A DNA stretch of 64,000 bases from contig NZ_MSXW01000009.1 of assembly GCF_001945445.1 (NCBI RefSeq), positions 1 through 64,000 on the forward strand, in the 5' to 3' direction. A program made the translations under genes and the position numbers. Source of the DNA: Pseudomonas sp. PA27(2017) (GTDB taxonomy: Bacteria > Pseudomonadota > Gammaproteobacteria > Pseudomonadales > Pseudomonadaceae). Shown piece by piece: positions 63,114 through 64,000 of this stretch. How positions within the stretch are numbered: position 1 is the first letter of the stretch; each line of letters starts with the position of its first letter. The notes under the pieces were generated by a model. The model saw only the letters and a list, made by a program, of their open reading frames with translations. It did not search any database and had not been told where the DNA came from.

Positions 63114-64000
63114 ATGAGCCACCTGCCAGCCGAACTGCTGCGGACCCTGGGCGAGATCGTCGGCCCGGCCGGCCTGATCGATGACCAGGCCGCCATGCAG
63201 GCCTACCTTAGCGACTGGCGTAACGCCTACCGCGGCCGCGCCGCGTTGGTGGTGCGCCCGGCCTCCACCGGGGAAGTGGCCGCAGTGGTTCGTGCCTGCC
63301 ACCAGGCCGGTGTGGCGCTGGTGCCCCAGGGCGGCAACACCGGGCTGTGTGGCGGGTCGATCCCCGACGACTCGGGGCGCCAGGTGGTGATATCGATGAC
63401 CCGCCTGACCCGGATTCGTGACGTCGATGCGGGCAACGAAACCATCACCGTCGAGGCCGGCGTGTTGCTTCAGCAGGTGCAGGAAGCCGCCGCCGCGGTA
63501 GGCCGTCAGTTTCCCTTGTCGCTCGGCGCCGAGGGCAGTTGCACCATCGGCGGCAACCTGGCGACCAATGCCGGCGGCACCGCTGTGCTGCGCTACGGCA
63601 ACATGCGCGACCTGACCCTGGGCGTCGAAGTGGTGCTGCCCGATGGGCGCCTCTGGAATGGCTTGCGCGGCCTGCGCAAGGACAACACCGGCTATGACCT
63701 CAAGCACCTGTTCATCGGCAGCGAAGGCACCCTGGGCGTCATCACCGCGGCGGTGCTCAAGCTCTACCCGGCGGTGCGCAGCCGCACCACCGCCTGGGTT
63801 GCGCTGCCCAGCCCGCAGGCGGCGGTGGAGCTGATCGGCCGTATGCGCGCATTGTGTGGCGATCGGCTGACCGGGTTCGAGCTGATGTCGCGGCAGAGCG
63901 TAGCGTTCGTGCTGCGCCACGTACCGGGTTGCAGCGATCCCTTCGCCGAGAAGCATCCTTGGTACGTGTTGATCGAACTCAGTGACACGCTGCCCGAGGC
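63114..64000 (+). CDS. FAD-linked oxidase, GlcD/D-2-hydroxyglutarate dehydrogenase type (3' end outside the window)
   Basis: The first 295 residues are visible. The FAD-binding PP-loop reads VPQGGNTGLCGGSIPD, followed by LGAEGSCTIGGNLATNAGGT and NTGYDLKHLFIGSEGTLGV, the hallmarks of FAD_binding_4 dehydrogenases. This group oxidises D-2-hydroxy acids such as D-2-hydroxyglutarate, D-lactate or glycolate and passes electrons to the respiratory chain. The ATG at 63114 has GGAG upstream. Divergence from the tct transporter suggests uptake and oxidation of the same hydroxy acid. The substrate-binding C-terminal half is not in view. Confidence 0.9.
   Translation, partial: MSHLPAELLRTLGEIVGPAGLIDDQAAMQAYLSDWRNAYRGRAALVVRPASTGEVAAVVRACHQAGVALVPQGGNTGLCGGSIPDDSGRQVVISMTRLTRIRDVDAGNETITVEAGVLLQQVQEAAAAVGRQFPLSLGAEGSCTIGGNLATNAGGTAVLRYGNMRDLTLGVEVVLPDGRLWNGLRGLRKDNTGYDLKHLFIGSEGTLGVITAAVLKLYPAVRSRTTAWVALPSPQAAVELIGRMRALCGDRLTGFELMSRQSVAFVLRHVPGCSDPFAEKHPWYVLIELSDTLPE

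Overview
The window reads as a chromosomal segment of a Pseudomonas-type gammaproteobacterium. It is GC-rich, codons strongly prefer G or C in third position, and genes are densely packed with ATGA-type overlaps. Several blocks keep P. aeruginosa-like order: pycR/pycA-pycB, adhA/purE-purK, aauRS-ggt-aatPMQJ, and the vgrG1b-tse7-tsi7 type VI secretion cluster. REP/REPIN-type palindromic repeats typical of the genus occur at several places. No rRNA, tRNA, CRISPR array or prophage was seen.

Layout. 0-0.4 kb: the 3' end of an IS110-type transposase abutting two tandem REPIN-like units. 0.4-5.7 kb: a GntR/FCD regulator, then PycR divergent from the two-subunit pyruvate carboxylase pycAB. 6-9.8 kb: a YeeE/YedE sulfur-type permease, an alpha/beta-hydrolase lipoprotein and an AGCS amino-acid:cation symporter. 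9.9-14.6 kb: a TRAP transporter (dctP-Q-M) in one operon with a cytoplasmic gamma-glutamyltransferase-like Ntn hydrolase, preceded by a sigma-54-type promoter. 14.8-20 kb: an Lrp/AsnC regulator, a GNAT enzyme, an amino-acid ABC substrate-binding protein and permease with an unknown small protein, a divergent homocysteine S-methyltransferase, and glutaminase. 20.3-29 kb: a lipoprotein, asparaginase, a second AGCS symporter with its divergent HTH regulator, two tandem orphan substrate-binding proteins, aspartase and a divergent LysR regulator. 29.1-37.6 kb: the complete acidic amino acid uptake system (AauS/AauR, Ggt, AatPMQJ) with a sigma-54 promoter and an AauR-type palindrome upstream of aatJ. 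37.7-42.4 kb: a periplasmic protein, alcohol dehydrogenase, purEK, a YeaQ-type membrane protein and a DUF3299 protein. 42.4-52.5 kb: a T6SS spike/effector island with vgrG, adaptors, a PAAR-like GHH nuclease, its putative immunity protein, and a downstream class 3 lipase with a DUF6795-like partner. 52.7-59.4 kb: an HD phosphohydrolase, a SolA-type oxidase, GNAT, a RES/Xre toxin-antitoxin pair, a gamma carbonic anhydrase, and prlC with a zinc-ribbon gene. 59.4-64 kb: a tripartite tricarboxylate transporter (tctC-B-A) divergent from an FAD-linked oxidase that runs off the window.

How it fits together. Much of the window handles amino acids and amides: gamma-glutamyl transfer, glutamine and asparagine deamidation, aspartate deamination, and glutamate/aspartate import, with pyruvate carboxylase supplying oxaloacetate. 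Two of the uptake operons carry sigma-54 promoter signatures, which suggests nitrogen or carbon-source control. The most notable accessory region is the T6SS island, where one vgrG appears to serve two candidate effectors and which encodes a ketosynthase fold stripped of its catalytic residues. The most testable new idea is that the TRAP/Ntn-hydrolase operon imports and hydrolyses oxamate or a related 2-oxo-acid amide.
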